Origin: Rhizobium sp. NRK18
GTDB taxonomy: Bacteria > Pseudomonadota > Alphaproteobacteria > Rhizobiales > Rhizobiaceae
Direction: 5' to 3'
Length of the DNA: 64,000 nt
NCBI RefSeq assembly: GCF_024385575.1
Contig: NZ_JANFMV010000001.1
Span: 2,075,681 to 2,139,680 of the forward strand
This document shows, piece by piece, positions 16,868 to 29,029 of the stretch (position 1 is its first letter; each line of letters starts with the position of its first letter). A model generated the notes under the pieces. The model made no database searches. It saw only the letters and a program-made list of their open reading frames with translations, and was not told where the DNA came from. The position numbers were made by a program, and so were the translations under genes.

Positions 16868-18946
16868 TCAGATATCCAGATTGTCGGCGAACTCGGCCCG
16901 CTCCTGAATGAAGCGGAAACGGGCCTCCGGCTTCGTTCCCATCAGGCTGTCAACCGCATCGCGCGTGCCCTCGAAATCCACCTCGTCGATGTCGACGCGC
17001 AGCAGCGTGCGCTTCTCCGGATCCATGGTGGTTTCCTTGAGCTGTCCCGGTAGCATTTCGCCAAGACCCTTGAAGCGGCCGATTTCGACCTTCTTGCCCT
17101 TGAAAACCGTCTCCATGAGCTCAGCGCGGTGCGCATCGTCGCGCGCATAAAGCGTCTTGCCGCCTTGCGACAGACGGTAGAGCGGCGGCACGGCGAGGAA
17201 CAGGTGGCCCTGACGGATGAGCTCCGGCATTTCCTGATAGAAGAACGTGATCAGCAGGGAGGCGATATGCGCGCCGTCGACGTCGGCATCGGTCATGACG
17301 ATGATGCGTTCGTAGCGCAGGTCCTCTTCCCGGTATTTCGACCGTGTGCCGCAGCCGAGTGCCTGGATGAGATCGGCCAGCTGCTGGTTGGCGGTCAGCT
17401 TCTCGCGACCGGCGCTGGCGACGTTGAGGATCTTGCCGCGCAAAGGCAGGATCGCCTGATTGGCGCGGTTGCGCGCCTGCTTGGCGGAGCCACCGGCAGA
17501 ATCGCCTTCGACGATGAACAGTTCGGCGCCCTGGGCGACGTTCTGCGAGCAGTCGGCAAGCTTGCCCGGCAGGCGCAGTTTGCGCACGGCCGTCTTGCGA
17601 TTGACCTCGCGTTCCTTGCGGCGGCGAAGACGCTCCTCGGCACGTTCGATCACCCAGTCGAGCAGCTTTTCGGCTTCGGCCGGATTGTCGGTCAGGAAGT
17701 GGTCGAAGGGATCGCGCAGGACGTTTTCGACGATGCGCTGCGCCTCGATCGTCGCCAGCCTGTCCTTTGTCTGGCCGACGAATTCCGGCTCGCGGATGAA
17801 GACCGAGAGCATGCCGACGGCGGAGATCATCACGTCGTCCGTGGTGATCTGGGCGGCGCGCTTGTTCTGCGTCAGTTCGGCGTAGTTCTTCAGGCCACGC
17901 AGCAGCGCCATGCGGAGACCCGCCTCGTGCGTGCCGCCTTCGGGTGTCGGGATGGTGTTGCAATAGGAATGCAGCTGCGCGTCGCCGCCGTACCAGGTGA
18001 CCGCCCATTCGACCGCGCCGTGACCGCCGGTCTTTTCCGTCTTGCCGGCAAAGATTTCGCGGGTGACGGTGAAGTCTTTGCCGAGCGTCGCCTTCAGATA
18101 GTCCTTCAGGCCGTCTGGGAAGTGGAACACCGCCTTGTCGGGGATGTCCGAGCCTTCCGGCAGCACACCGGGGTCGCAGGCCCAGCGGATCTCCACGCCG
18201 CCGAAGAGATAGGCCTTCGAGCGGGCCATGCGGAAGATGCGGGCCGGATCGAACTTCGCGGCCGCTCCGAAAATCTCTGCGTCGGGATGAAACCGGACCC
18301 TCGTACCGCGCCGATTGTGCACGTCACCGAGGTCTTCGATGCCGCCGAGCGGCACGCCTCTGGAGAAGCGCTGGCGATAGAGACGCCGGTTGCGTGCCAC
18401 TTCGACCTCGAGACTGTCGGACAGCGCGTTGACGACCGAGACGCCGACGCCATGCAGACCGCCGGAAGTCTCGTAGGCCTTGCCGTCGAACTTGCCACCT
18501 GCGTGCAGCTTGGTGAGGATGACTTCGAGCGTCGACTTGCCCGGCACCTGCGGATGGTTCTCGACAGGAATACCGCGGCCGTTGTCGGTCACCGTCAGGA
18601 AGCCTTCCGCATCGAGGTGGACCTCGATGAAATTGGCATGTCCGGCGACGGCTTCGTCCATCGAGTTGTCGATGACTTCGGCGAACAGATGGTGCAGCGC
18701 CTTTTCGTCCGTGCCGCCGATATACATGCCCGGGCGCATACGCACCGGCTCGAGACCCTCCAGAACGCGGATGGCGGAGGCGTCGTAGTTGTCGGACGAG
18801 GCGCTGACAGGCACGGGAGCGGGCGGCGCGGCCGGTGCAGGGCGCGGCTTCACTTCCGCTGCCTTGGGGGCAGGCGGGATTGCCTCGTCGCTTCTGGCCG
18901 GTGTTCCGGGTGCGAGGGTCGAAAAGAGATCGTTGCTGTCGTCCAT
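16868..18946 (-). CDS. parE: DNA topoisomerase IV subunit B
   Basis: ATPase subunit of topoisomerase IV, which decatenates daughter chromosomes. The GHKL domain is seen in EVIDNSMDEAVAG (Asn binding Mg-ATP), DNGRGIPV and GGLHGVGVSVVNALS; the TOPRIM metal site in EGDSAGGSAKQARNR and MTDADVDGAHI. The 692-residue form starts at ATG 18946 (MDDSNDLFST). A start 24 codons upstream is possible but less conserved-looking. The first 55 residues are an Ala/Pro-rich extension before the usual ParE start. parC is not in the window. Confidence 0.95.
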   Translation of the reverse strand: MDDSNDLFSTLAPGTPARSDEAIPPAPKAAEVKPRPAPAAPPAPVPVSASSDNYDASAIRVLEGLEPVRMRPGMYIGGTDEKALHHLFAEVIDNSMDEAVAGHANFIEVHLDAEGFLTVTDNGRGIPVENHPQVPGKSTLEVILTKLHAGGKFDGKAYETSGGLHGVGVSVVNALSDSLEVEVARNRRLYRQRFSRGVPLGGIEDLGDVHNRRGTRVRFHPDAEIFGAAAKFDPARIFRMARSKAYLFGGVEIRWACDPGVLPEGSDIPDKAVFHFPDGLKDYLKATLGKDFTVTREIFAGKTEKTGGHGAVEWAVTWYGGDAQLHSYCNTIPTPEGGTHEAGLRMALLRGLKNYAELTQNKRAAQITTDDVMISAVGMLSVFIREPEFVGQTKDRLATIEAQRIVENVLRDPFDHFLTDNPAEAEKLLDWVIERAEERLRRRKEREVNRKTAVRKLRLPGKLADCSQNVAQGAELFIVEGDSAGGSAKQARNRANQAILPLRGKILNVASAGREKLTANQQLADLIQALGCGTRSKYREEDLRYERIIVMTDADVDGAHIASLLITFFYQEMPELIRQGHLFLAVPPLYRLSQGGKTLYARDDAHRAELMETVFKGKKVEIGRFKGLGEMLPGQLKETTMDPEKRTLLRVDIDEVDFEGTRDAVDSLMGTKPEARFRFIQERAEFADNLDI

Positions 18947-19147
18947 ATGACCGTTCGAATTCCAGGCTCTGTCTGTGAGAGAAGCACCCGCATCCCATAT
19001 TTCAGTCGCATTTTGCAACTCGGATGCGAATCAACTCAATTCTGCCAGAAAGCGCGGATGCGCGCGATTCCCGGCACGTTTTTCGTTCAAGGTTTGCTTT
19101 CGCGCGGACCCGATGGCAAGGCAATAAGGGGTAGGGAGCGCGGCTGC

Positions 19148-20035
19148 ATGCCAATGTCCACAGTTCATTTCATTCTTCGGGCCGGTGTCGGCATCCTGCT
19201 GGCGCTTTCGGCCGAAACGGCCATGGCCGCCGATCTCGTCGGACCCTACAAGGACACGCTCTTTTCTGATCAAGCCGTGCTCGAAAGCCGCGACAATGGC
19301 GATTTCCGCGTGATCGACTATCAGGAAATGCGCGACATCAACGGTCGCGACCGCATACCCGAACGCTATGTGAAGTCCGAATACCAGTCTCTCGGCGTTA
19401 GACGCAAGCAGGTCATGGAAACACTCGATCTTGGCAACATCAAGCTCGATGTCGGACGGGTGGGGCCGGACGGCGGCCAGCGGTTCACGGTGATCTTCAT
19501 CCATGGCCGGGGCGGCGACCGGCGGCTCGGAATGAACGACAACTCCTTCGGCGGCAATTTCAATCGCCTGAAGAACCTCGCCGACCGCAACGGTGGCACA
19601 TATTACGCTCCGAGCATTCCTGTCTTCGATCAGTCCGGCGTCGATCGCGTCACGGCGCTCATAGACTATGCCAAGAAGCGGGCCCCCGCATCGCCGGTCA
19701 TCCTCAGCTGCGCCTCGATGGGGAGCTTTCTCTGCTGGGCGGTCGCCAAGGATCCGACGTCCGTTTCCGAATTGAAAGGCATGGCCATCCTCGGTGGCGC
19801 GACCGACCCCGATTTTTCAAAGAGCGTGGCCTACACGTCGAAGCTGCCGATCTATTTCACCCATGGCGGCAATGATCCGGTCTATGCGGCGAAGGATCAG
19901 GTCGCACTCTACGAGGCGCTGCACGGCAAGGGGTATCCGACGCGCTTCGATCTGTTCAACACGGGCTCGCATGGCACGCCGGTTCGCATGAGTGACTGGA
20001 AACGCATCCTCAACTGGCTCGTCACCGCGCGGTGA
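19148..20035 (+). CDS. Exported alpha/beta hydrolase
   Basis: A 295-residue secreted hydrolase-like protein. A signal peptide is clear (hydrophobic core LRAGVGILLALSAE, cleavage after AMA). The alpha/beta fold is shown by VIFIHGRGGDRR (oxyanion region), the nucleophile elbow CASMGS, which has Cys in place of the first Gly of GxSxG, THGGNDPVY (acid) and TGSHGTPVR (catalytic His). The start at 19148 has TAGGGAG about 10 bases upstream. It resembles phospholipase/carboxylesterase-type hydrolases; the substrate is unknown. It is divergent from parE. Confidence 0.82.
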   Translation: MPMSTVHFILRAGVGILLALSAETAMAADLVGPYKDTLFSDQAVLESRDNGDFRVIDYQEMRDINGRDRIPERYVKSEYQSLGVRRKQVMETLDLGNIKLDVGRVGPDGGQRFTVIFIHGRGGDRRLGMNDNSFGGNFNRLKNLADRNGGTYYAPSIPVFDQSGVDRVTALIDYAKKRAPASPVILSCASMGSFLCWAVAKDPTSVSELKGMAILGGATDPDFSKSVAYTSKLPIYFTHGGNDPVYAAKDQVALYEALHGKGYPTRFDLFNTGSHGTPVRMSDWKRILNWLVTAR

Positions 20036-20326
20036 CGTGGGATTTTTCGCGCCTTGGTGGTGAAACGCGAAAGAAATTTGCAAATTTGGCGAAAAATTTA
20101 AAGCAAACCGCTTTCCTCAGCTTTGCATTCCGGGCCGGCTCCTTTAATAAGTTTGATGATGGAGTTGGGTGCGGACGGATGCCCGTCTCCGGTTGAAGAA
20201 GAGGGAAGGGCGGGGCCTCTCATTCACCAGGCATCAGCTGCGCTGAAACCCTTCGGATCGATGGCGCAGCGCCTGTCCTGGCATCATGTTGTTACTGCCC
20301 CACAAATTTAAGGATGGTATTTGCGG

Positions 20327-21097
20327 ATGACCCCGAATGTCCGACCGCTTGTTGCGGGTAACTGGAAGATGAATGGAACGCGCGCTTCGCTTGACCAGAT
20401 CAAGGCGATCGCAGCCGGCGTGAACACGCCGCTGTCCGACAAGGTCGACAGCCTGATCTGCCCGCCGGCGACACTGCTTTATGTCGCGACCTCGCTGGCG
20501 ACCGACAGTCCGCTGGCGATCGGGTCGCAGGATTGCCACCAGAACGTTTCAGGCGCCCATACCGGCGATATTTCCGCCGAAATGGTCGCGGACTGCTTCG
20601 GCACCCATGCGATCGTCGGCCATTCCGAGCGCCGCACGGACCATGCCGAAACCGATCATCTCGTCTGCGCAAAGGCAGAGGCGGCCTATGGCGCCGGTCT
20701 GACAGCGATCATCTGCATCGGCGAAACGCAGGCCGAACGCGAAGCCGGCCAGACGCTCGACATCCTCAAGCGTCAGCTCTCCGGCTCGGTGCCGGCAAGT
20801 GCGACCGCCGAAAACACGGTGATTGCCTATGAGCCGGTCTGGGCGATCGGCAGCGGCCTTACTCCGACGCTCGGCGACGTTGCCGAGGCGCACGCCTTCA
20901 TGCGAGCCGAACTGACGGCGCGCTTTGGCGCGGAAGGCATGTCGATGCGCATTCTCTATGGCGGTTCGGTGAAGCCAGGCAACGCCAAGGAGCTGATGGG
21001 GGTCGCCAATGTCGACGGTGCGCTGATCGGCGGCGCCAGCTTGAAAGCCAGTGACTTCCTCGCCATATGGTCGGTCTATGAGGAACTCACCGCCTGA
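20327..21097 (+). CDS. tpiA: Triosephosphate isomerase
   Basis: Interconverts dihydroxyacetone phosphate and glyceraldehyde 3-phosphate. The 256-residue TIM barrel has the catalytic Asn/Lys in GNWKMNG, the histidine in VGHSERR, the glutamate in [11 protein letters not shown] and the phosphate-binding [10 protein letters not shown]. The ATG at 20327 gives the normal length. A TTG at 20321, two codons upstream, is better spaced (7 bases) from AAGGA at 20309-20313. It is followed after 114 bases by secG on the same strand. Confidence 0.96.
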   Translation: MTPNVRPLVAGNWKMNGTRASLDQIKAIAAGVNTPLSDKVDSLICPPATLLYVATSLATDSPLAIGSQDCHQNVSGAHTGDISAEMVADCFGTHAIVGHSERRTDHAETDHLVCAKAEAAYGAGLTAIICIGETQAEREAGQTLDILKRQLSGSVPASATAENTVIAYEPVWAIGSGLTPTLGDVAEAHAFMRAELTARFGAEGMSMRILYGGSVKPGNAKELMGVANVDGALIGGASLKASDFLAIWSVYEELTA

Positions 21098-21211
21098 AAT
21101 GCGGCAATAGACCGCGTCAAAGGGCTTGGAATGCGAGCGCGGCTCATGTAAAGAGCCGCAATCCAATCATTTCGTATGCCCGAGACCATTCGCGGGCAGG
21201 ACCGGAAAATC

Positions 21212-21706
21212 ATGCAGACTGTTCTTATCGTAATCCATCTGATGATCGTGCTCGCGCTGGTCGGGCTGGTGCTGATACAGCGTTCCGAAGGCGGCGGCCT
21301 CGGCATCGGTGGTGGCTCCGGCTTCATGTCGGCCCGCGGCACGGCCAATGCGCTGACCCGCACGACCGCCATTCTCGCGACGCTGTTCTTCATCACGTCG
21401 CTGGGCATGAGCATCCTGGCCCGCTATCAGGGCGATCCGACCGACATTCTCGACCGCATTCCGCAGTCGACCTCGACGGATGGCACCGGGAACGGCGCCG
21501 GCGTTCTCGACAAGCTGGGTGGTTCGGTCAACAGCCAGACGCCTGCCGCCAACGGCACGACGCAGGCTCCGGCCGCCACTGCGCCGGCAACGACGGCTCC
21601 GTCGACCACAGCTCCGGCTGCGGGCGCTGAAACGCCTGCGCAGGGCTCCACAGCCCCGGCACAGACCCCTCCGGCCGATAATTCGGGCGTCCCGACCGGT
21701 CAGTAA
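21212..21706 (+). CDS. secG: Protein-export membrane protein SecG
   Basis: Small subunit of the SecYEG translocon. The 164-residue protein has two membrane segments, about residues 1-21 (MQTVLIVIHLMIVLALVGLV) and 52-72, joined by the glycine-rich LIQRSEGGGLGIGGG and FMSARGTANALTRTTA. The last 75 residues are a Thr/Pro/Ala-rich tail, longer than in E. coli but common in alphaproteobacteria. The ATG at 21212 is preferred over one 12 codons upstream because the membrane segment begins directly there. Confidence 0.93.
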   Translation: MQTVLIVIHLMIVLALVGLVLIQRSEGGGLGIGGGSGFMSARGTANALTRTTAILATLFFITSLGMSILARYQGDPTDILDRIPQSTSTDGTGNGAGVLDKLGGSVNSQTPAANGTTQAPAATAPATTAPSTTAPAAGAETPAQGSTAPAQTPPADNSGVPTGQ

Positions 21707-21729
21707 GGGCCAGTCACCAGCATCACTCT

Positions 21730-21761
21730 CCGGCAGGTCAATGACCTGCCGGTTTTCTTTT
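21730..21761 (+). terminator. Rho-independent terminator after secG
   Basis: A 10-bp perfect stem (21730-21739 with 21743-21752, loop AAT) is followed by TTTTCTTTT. It begins 23 bases after the secG stop and separates secG from pyrG. Confidence 0.88.
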
Positions 21762-21808
21762 GTGCGTATTTTGCTTGTCCACCTAAAATTTCGGGAAGCG
21801 GAATTTAG

Positions 21809-23479
<1,671 letters not shown>

Positions 23480-23513
23480 AGCCGCGACGGTCGCGGACGC
23501 ACAACAATATTAC

Positions 23514-23541
23514 AAAACCCGGCTCAAAAGGCCGGGTTTTT
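23514..23541. terminator. Bidirectional terminator between pyrG and moeA
   Basis: A 10-bp stem, AAAACCCGGC (23514-23523) with GCCGGGTTTT (23531-23540), and a 7-base loop. On the plus strand it ends in TTTTT for pyrG; on the minus strand the complementary arm ends in TTTT then GTAATATTGTT, serving moeA. Confidence 0.88.
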
Positions 23542-23546
23542 CATTG

Positions 23547-24770
23547 TCAGGCAAGTTCAGGACGGAGAAGGATGACCGGGCAGGGGGCGGCGGCAGGAAG
23601 TTCCGGCGCATGCGGTGGACGGACGATCAGGCAGTCGGCCTCGGCAAAAACCTTCATCATCGACGAATCCTGCTTGCCGAAGGGCTCGGCCAACAGATGG
23701 CCGCTGCTGTCCCTGATGAGTCGCGCGCGCATGTAGTCCTGGCGCTGGCCGTTGGCCGGGAGCGAGCTTGCCGAGAGGACGGTCGCCTTGCGGTGGAGCG
23801 CCGGCAGGTGGGCGAGCTTTCGGATCAGCGGCTCGGCAAAAAGCAGCGCGCAGACGAGGCTCGATGCGGGGTTGCCGGGGAGACCCAGCACCTGCATTGC
23901 ACCCAGCCGGCCAACCATCAGCGGCTTGCCGGGGCGCATGGCGATCTTCCAGAAGTCGAGCTCCATGCCGCAATTCTTCAGGGTCTTCTGCACGAGATCG
24001 TGGTCGCCGACCGAGGCGCCGCCGAGCGTCACCAGGACATCCGCATTGGCGGCCTGCGCCTGACCGATGGCAGCGGCGATCGCCGCCTCGTCGTCCGGGA
24101 CAATTCCCAGATCGAGGATGTCCGCACCGGCGCCGCGCAATAGTGCACCGACGCCGAAGGTATTGGAGGCGATGATCTGGCTCGGGCCGGGCGTCGAGCC
24201 GGGTGTCAGCAGTTCGTCACCGGTGGCAAGGATGGCGACCACCGGCTTGCGGAAAACGGTCAGCCGGTCGTGGTTCATTGCGGCTGCGACCGTCAGCTTG
24301 GTGAAGTCCAGCGCCGTGCCACGTTGAAGAATGACCTCGCCCTCGGTGAAATCCTGACCGCGGGGACGGACATGCCGTCCCTCTTCGGGCTGGAAATTGG
24401 CGCGGATACGTCCTTCACCGGTGATCTCGGCATCTTCCTGGATCAGCACGGTATCGGCACCGGCGGGCACAGGTGCGCCGGTAAAGATGCGCACTGCCTC
24501 GTTCTTGCCGAGCTCGCCGTCGAAGGCGTGGCCGGCCGAGGATGTACCGATTACGGAGAGCTCTGTGCCGATTGCCTTGATGTCTTCGGCCCTTACGGCA
24601 TAGCCGTCCATGGCGGAGGCGTCGAAGGGCGGTTGGGTCAGGCGGGCCGCGAGATCGTTCGCCAGAACGCGTCCGCTTGCCATATCGAGAGGAAGTGCTT
24701 CCGTTGCCGTGACGGCGCTCGCCGCACGCAGAAGGCGTTCAAGGGCATCTTCGACCGGGAGCAGGCTCAT
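23547..24770 (-). CDS. moeA: Molybdopterin molybdenumtransferase
   Basis: Inserts molybdate into adenylated molybdopterin to form molybdenum cofactor. The 407-residue protein shows PPFDASAMDGYAV, the RIFTGAPVPAGADTV region, the MoaB/MogA-like central fold (ATGDELLTPG, VTLGGASVGDHD) and the GLPGNPASSLV motif, then a small C-terminal domain. It is the last gene of the trpD-trpC-moaC-moeA operon, 4 bases after the moaC stop. As I recall, lexA usually follows moeA in rhizobia; it does not here. Confidence 0.95.
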   Translation of the reverse strand: MSLLPVEDALERLLRAASAVTATEALPLDMASGRVLANDLAARLTQPPFDASAMDGYAVRAEDIKAIGTELSVIGTSSAGHAFDGELGKNEAVRIFTGAPVPAGADTVLIQEDAEITGEGRIRANFQPEEGRHVRPRGQDFTEGEVILQRGTALDFTKLTVAAAMNHDRLTVFRKPVVAILATGDELLTPGSTPGPSQIIASNTFGVGALLRGAGADILDLGIVPDDEAAIAAAIGQAQAANADVLVTLGGASVGDHDLVQKTLKNCGMELDFWKIAMRPGKPLMVGRLGAMQVLGLPGNPASSLVCALLFAEPLIRKLAHLPALHRKATVLSASSLPANGQRQDYMRARLIRDSSGHLLAEPFGKQDSSMMKVFAEADCLIVRPPHAPELPAAAPCPVILLRPELA

Positions 24771-24774
24771 GTCA

Positions 24775-25269
24775 TCAGGCCTTCTGGTTGCGGAAGTGAC
24801 CGGACTTGCCGCCTGTCTTTTCCATCAGACGGATTCCGCCGATCTCCATTTCCTTGTCGGCCGCCTTGGCCATGTCGTAGATCGTCAGGCAGGTCACGGA
24901 GACGGCCGTCAGCGCTTCCATCTCCACACCGGTCTTTCCAGTCAGCTTGGCGGTTGCAGTGACGCGCAGACCGGGCAGGCCGTAATCTTCGACGATGTCG
25001 ACGGTGACTTTGGTCAGCATCAGCGGATGGCAGAGCGGTATCAGATTGGCTGTCTGCTTGGCGGCCATGATGCCGGCGATGCGCGCCGTGCCGATCACGT
25101 CGCCCTTCTTGGCGTTGCCCTCTGCGATCAGCGCCAGTGTTTCCGCACGCATGCGGACATAGCCTTCGGCAACAGCGACACGCTCGGTCTCGGCCTTGCT
25201 GCCGACATCGACCATGTGCGCTTCGCCGGACGCGCCGATGTGGGTCAGGCCGGCCTTCTCGGCCGTCAT
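24775..25269 (-). CDS. moaC: Cyclic pyranopterin monophosphate synthase
   Basis: Second step of molybdenum cofactor synthesis, working with MoaA. The 164-residue protein has the characteristic [51 protein letters not shown] and the C-terminal KTGGKSGHF. The ATG at 25269 overlaps the trpC stop by 4 bases (ATGA), which fixes the start and couples translation to trpC. Confidence 0.96.
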   Translation of the reverse strand: MTAEKAGLTHIGASGEAHMVDVGSKAETERVAVAEGYVRMRAETLALIAEGNAKKGDVIGTARIAGIMAAKQTANLIPLCHPLMLTKVTVDIVEDYGLPGLRVTATAKLTGKTGVEMEALTAVSVTCLTIYDMAKAADKEMEIGGIRLMEKTGGKSGHFRNQKA

Positions 25270-26081
25270 TCGGCTGCCATCGCGCCCGAGGCACCGTTCA
25301 GCAGGAGCCGGGTCGCCGCGGTGACGTCGTCCTGCCGCATCAGGCTTTCGCCAACGAGGAAGGTCGAGATGCCGGCAGCCTTCAGCCGCTCGCAATCGGC
25401 ATGCGTGAATATCCCGCTTTCGCCGACGAGCAGGCGGTCGTCCGGCACCATCGGCGCCAGCGCCTCGCTGACGGTCAGGCTGACCTCAAAGGTGCGCAGG
25501 TTGCGGTTGTTTATGCCGACGAGCGGGGAGGAGAGCCGGAGTGCTCTTTCCATCTCGGGCGCGTCATGGACCTCGATGAGAACATCCATTCCGAGGCCAA
25601 GGGCCTCGTCTTCCAGACGCCGCGCGTCATCGTCCGAGAGCGACGCCATGATCAACAGAATGCAATCGGCGCCCCAGGCGCGCGCTTCATGGACCTGATA
25701 GGTTTCGAACATGAAATCCTTGCGCAGCGCCGGCAGCGCGCAGGCTTCTCTGGCCTTCGTCAGGAATTCCGGCGCACCCTGGAAGCTTGGTGTATCCGTG
25801 AGGACGGACAGACAGGCCGCACCACCGTCTTCGTAAGCCCTGGCTAAGGCCGGGGGATCGAAGTCGGGACGGATCAGGCCCTTGGACGGGCTTGCCTTCT
25901 TGATCTCGGCGATGAGGCCGAAGGTGCCATCTGCCTTGCGGGCGGCAAGCGCCTTGTAGAAGCCGCGCGGTGGCGCCTGGTCGGCAGCCATGGCCTTCAG
26001 CTCCGCAAGCGGCACGGCCGATTCCGCCGCGGCGATCTCGTCGCGCTTGTAGGCCTCGATCTTGCGCAGAATGTCGGTCAT
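25266..26081 (-). CDS. trpC: Indole-3-glycerol phosphate synthase
   Basis: Closes the indole ring in tryptophan synthesis. The 271-residue TIM barrel has [12 protein letters not shown] (catalytic Lys and substrate binding), [17 protein letters not shown] (catalytic Lys), [24 protein letters not shown] and VGESGI. It is the single-domain form, not fused to TrpF. It starts 15 bases after the trpD stop. Confidence 0.96.
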   Translation of the reverse strand: MTDILRKIEAYKRDEIAAAESAVPLAELKAMAADQAPPRGFYKALAARKADGTFGLIAEIKKASPSKGLIRPDFDPPALARAYEDGGAACLSVLTDTPSFQGAPEFLTKAREACALPALRKDFMFETYQVHEARAWGADCILLIMASLSDDDARRLEDEALGLGMDVLIEVHDAPEMERALRLSSPLVGINNRNLRTFEVSLTVSEALAPMVPDDRLLVGESGIFTHADCERLKAAGISTFLVGESLMRQDDVTAATRLLLNGASGAMAAE

Positions 26082-26096
26082 GTCTCTAGCCTATCC

Positions 26097-27113
26097 TCAT
26101 TCGCCGCTGTTGGAAACGGCGACCAGCTTTTCGAGCGCAGACGATGCGCCGCCGTCTTCGAGCGAATGCGTAGCGATCTTCATGGCATCGGCCAGCGTCT
26201 CGCCCTTGCCGGCGACGACCAGCGCGGCCGCGGCATTGCAGAGCGCGACATCGCGATAGGCGTTCTTCTTGCCCATCAGCACCTCGCGCAGCGCCTTGGC
26301 GTTGGCAATGCCGTCGCCGCCCTTGAGATCGGCGAGTGCCGCCGGCGCGACGCCGAAATCCTTGGGGGTCAGCTCGAATTCGCGGATCTTGCCGTCTTCC
26401 AGCGCCACGACATTGGTGACACCGGTCGTGGTGATTTCATCCATGCCGTCGCCGAACACCGTCCAGACCGTCGTCGAGCCCATGTCTTTCAGCGATTCCG
26501 TCAGCGGGCGCAGCCATTGCGGCGCGAAGACGCCGAGCAGCTGGTGCTTCACGCCGGCCGGGTTGGAGAGGGGGCCGAGAAGGTTGAAGATCGTCCGCGT
26601 GCCTAGCTCAACCCGTGTCGGGCCGACATAGCGCATGGCGGAATGATGCAGCTGGGCGAACATGAAACCGATGCCGGCATCCGCGATGCAGCGGGCGATG
26701 ATCTCCGGGCCGATATCCAGCTTGACGCCGAGTGCCGACAGGCTGTCGGCCGCCCCGGACTTGGAGCTCAGCGCCTTGTTGCCGTGCTTGGCGACAGGAA
26801 CGCCGGCGCCCGCCGTGATGATCGCGGCGAGCGTCGAAATGTTGTAGGTGCCGGTGCCGTCGCCGCCCGTGCCGACGATATCGACGGCATTGGCCGGCGC
26901 TTCGACGGTCAGCATCTTGGAGCGCATGGTGGTAACCGCGCCGACGATCTCGTCGATCGTCTCGCCACGCACCCTGAGCGCCATCAGGAAGCCGCCGATC
27001 TGCGACGGCGTTGCCTCGCCCGACATCAGGATATCGAAGGCCTGACGGGCTTCCTCGCGGTTCAGGGCGTCGCCGGCGGCCGCCTTGGCGATAAAGGGTT
27101 TGAGTTCTGCCAT
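26097..27113 (-). CDS. trpD: Anthranilate phosphoribosyltransferase
   Basis: Transfers phosphoribose from PRPP to anthranilate. The 338-residue protein has the PRPP-binding [14 protein letters not shown] and [15 protein letters not shown] motifs, and [10 protein letters not shown]. It heads the trpC-moaC-moeA run and lies 26 bases after the PpiD-like gene, which may be part of the same transcript. trpE and trpG are elsewhere. Confidence 0.96.
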   Translation of the reverse strand: MAELKPFIAKAAAGDALNREEARQAFDILMSGEATPSQIGGFLMALRVRGETIDEIVGAVTTMRSKMLTVEAPANAVDIVGTGGDGTGTYNISTLAAIITAGAGVPVAKHGNKALSSKSGAADSLSALGVKLDIGPEIIARCIADAGIGFMFAQLHHSAMRYVGPTRVELGTRTIFNLLGPLSNPAGVKHQLLGVFAPQWLRPLTESLKDMGSTTVWTVFGDGMDEITTTGVTNVVALEDGKIREFELTPKDFGVAPAALADLKGGDGIANAKALREVLMGKKNAYRDVALCNAAAALVVAGKGETLADAMKIATHSLEDGGASSALEKLVAVSNSGE

Positions 27114-27139
27114 CGCCTGAAAGCTCCCCTTGTTCCGGA

Positions 27140-29029
27140 TTACCGGACCAGCGCCTGTTCGGCGAGCTGCTGATTGATCGATACGCCGTACTTCGCCTGC
27201 AGCTCACTCACCATCTCGTCGAGGATGTCGTCGCCGGCGGCCTTAGCCATCTGGTCGATCGTCTGGTCCTGGTTGTCGAGTGCGGTCGTCGCGGGCTTCG
27301 GATCATCCGCGGTGACCTTCAGGAGGACCTGATTGCTGCCGTCGCTGGTCGCGCCGGTGGCAACCGTCCCCACGGGGCCGGAGAAGGCTTCCTGGATGGC
27401 AGAGGAACCGATGATCGCATCGTTGGAATGGCGGGTCAGGCCGGTCTTCTGCTCGACGGCAATCTTTAGCTCGTCGGCGATCGCCTGCAGCGTCTCGCCC
27501 TTTTCGACGCGCTGCTTGAGCTTTTCCGCCAGCGCCCCGAGGGCCTCCCGCTGCTGCTCTTCGGTCCAGTCCTGTGTCGCCTGGGCCTTCACCTCGTCGA
27601 GGGTACGGTCACGATCCGGCGTGATATCGGTGACCTCATACCAGAGATAGCCGTTGCGACCGACGTTGATCGGCAGGTTTTCCACGCCGACATCCGTCTG
27701 GAATGCTTCGGAGACCAGATCCTTGCCGGTCGGCACATCTGCGATCGGCTTGCCGTCCGGTCCATTGCCGTCGGCATCGATCGCGTCGATGGTGACGACC
27801 TTCAGGCCGAGTTCCTTGGCCGCATCGGCCAGCGACGAGCCGCCGCCGCGAAGGTCTTCGTAGCGGTCATGAACCGACTGGATTTCGTCGAGCGCGTTGT
27901 TCAGCGCCAGGTCCTTGCGAACCTGATCCTTCACTTCGTCGAGGGTCTTGGTCACCGCCGGCTTGATATCCTTGACGCGCAGGATCACCGGACCGAATGC
28001 GCCCTTGACGACACCGGAGGTCGCGCCGTCCGTGTCGAGAGCGAAGGCGGCATCGGCAATCGCCGCATCCGGAACCCGATCCTTGGTGAAGGTGCCGAGC
28101 GTGACGTCATTTTCCGTCTTGCCCTGTTCCTTGATCAGATCATCAAAGCTCTTGCCGTCCTGGAGTTCCTTGGCGGCGGCCTCGGCCTTGGCCTCGTCGG
28201 CAAAGGTCAGCTGCTCGATCGTCCGGCTGGCGGCGGTCGTATAGCGGTCCTTGTGCGCCTCGTAATCCTGCTTGACGGCATCGTCGGTGACGGCGCTCGG
28301 ATCGGCGATGTCGGACGGCTCCAGCTTGACATAGGCGATCTTGCGGAATTCCGGCGCATGGTAGCGGGCCTTGACGGTGTCAAACCACTTCTGCAGCACG
28401 TCGTCCGCAGGCGCCTTGATCGGCTCGATATTGGCATCGGTCAGAAGCAGGTAATCGACCGAGCGGGTCTCGTATCGATACTGCTTGAGCGCGTCGATCA
28501 GCACCGGCGGCGGCGTGAAGCCGCTGCCCACGGCGTCGATGATCTGGCTGCGGACGGCGACATTGCTGCGCTCGTTGATGTAGTCCTGTTCGCGGATGCC
28601 GGCATTGCGGAGCAGCGCGGTGAACTGCTGCCGGTCGAAAGAGCCGTTCAGCGACTTGAAGGCCGGATCGTCGGCAATCAAGCCGGCGAGGCGATCCTGC
28701 GAAAGGCCGAGGTCCATGTCGTCAGCGAGCTGGTCGAGAGCCGCGCCGGCGGAAAGCTGTGCGTAGACCTGACGGTCGACGCCGAAGGCCTTGGCCTGCT
28801 CCAGCGTCAACTGCGTGCCGAACTGCCGGCTGAGGGCCGCCATCTGGCGCTGAAACGCGAAGTGCAGGTCGGAGACCGAGACCTTCTGGTCGCCGACGGT
28901 GATGACCGTGTTCGATGTCGGTGCAAGCAGCGAGGTCGAGACGCCCCATATGCCGAACGAGCCCACCAGCACGATCATCAGCAGTTTCGCCAACCATGTC
29001 TGCGACGCGCGTCTCAGTAACTGGAACAT
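27140..29029 (-). CDS. PpiD/SurA-like membrane-anchored peptidyl-prolyl isomerase
   Basis: Periplasmic foldase of 629 residues. It has one N-terminal membrane anchor ([19 protein letters not shown], about residues 14-32), a SurA-type chaperone domain with the typical [14 protein letters not shown] start, and a central parvulin-like PPIase region (about residues 250-370: [17 protein letters not shown] then [18 protein letters not shown]). A second repeat of chaperone-like sequence extends to the end. PpiD proteins sit at the Sec translocon exit. In the rhizobia I remember it is divergent from tpiA; here it faces an acetamidase gene. Confidence 0.88.
   Translation of the reverse strand: MFQLLRRASQTWLAKLLMIVLVGSFGIWGVSTSLLAPTSNTVITVGDQKVSVSDLHFAFQRQMAALSRQFGTQLTLEQAKAFGVDRQVYAQLSAGAALDQLADDMDLGLSQDRLAGLIADDPAFKSLNGSFDRQQFTALLRNAGIREQDYINERSNVAVRSQIIDAVGSGFTPPPVLIDALKQYRYETRSVDYLLLTDANIEPIKAPADDVLQKWFDTVKARYHAPEFRKIAYVKLEPSDIADPSAVTDDAVKQDYEAHKDRYTTAASRTIEQLTFADEAKAEAAAKELQDGKSFDDLIKEQGKTENDVTLGTFTKDRVPDAAIADAAFALDTDGATSGVVKGAFGPVILRVKDIKPAVTKTLDEVKDQVRKDLALNNALDEIQSVHDRYEDLRGGGSSLADAAKELGLKVVTIDAIDADGNGPDGKPIADVPTGKDLVSEAFQTDVGVENLPINVGRNGYLWYEVTDITPDRDRTLDEVKAQATQDWTEEQQREALGALAEKLKQRVEKGETLQAIADELKIAVEQKTGLTRHSNDAIIGSSAIQEAFSGPVGTVATGATSDGSNQVLLKVTADDPKPATTALDNQDQTIDQMAKAAGDDILDEMVSELQAKYGVSINQQLAEQALVR

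Noticed and set aside
17129..19147. Very long open frame on the plus strand opposite parE, running into the hydrolase gene
   Set aside because: It mirrors the GC-rich codons of parE, has no family features and no ribosome site; only the part from 19148 has a signal peptide and hydrolase motifs.
18947..19147. LexA box upstream of parE, which I recall as an SOS gene in some alphaproteobacteria
   Set aside because: Only partial matches (one GTTC half without a second at N7) are present.
20123..20311. Short plus-strand frame (62 codons) before tpiA
   Set aside because: No ribosome site and no membrane or domain features.
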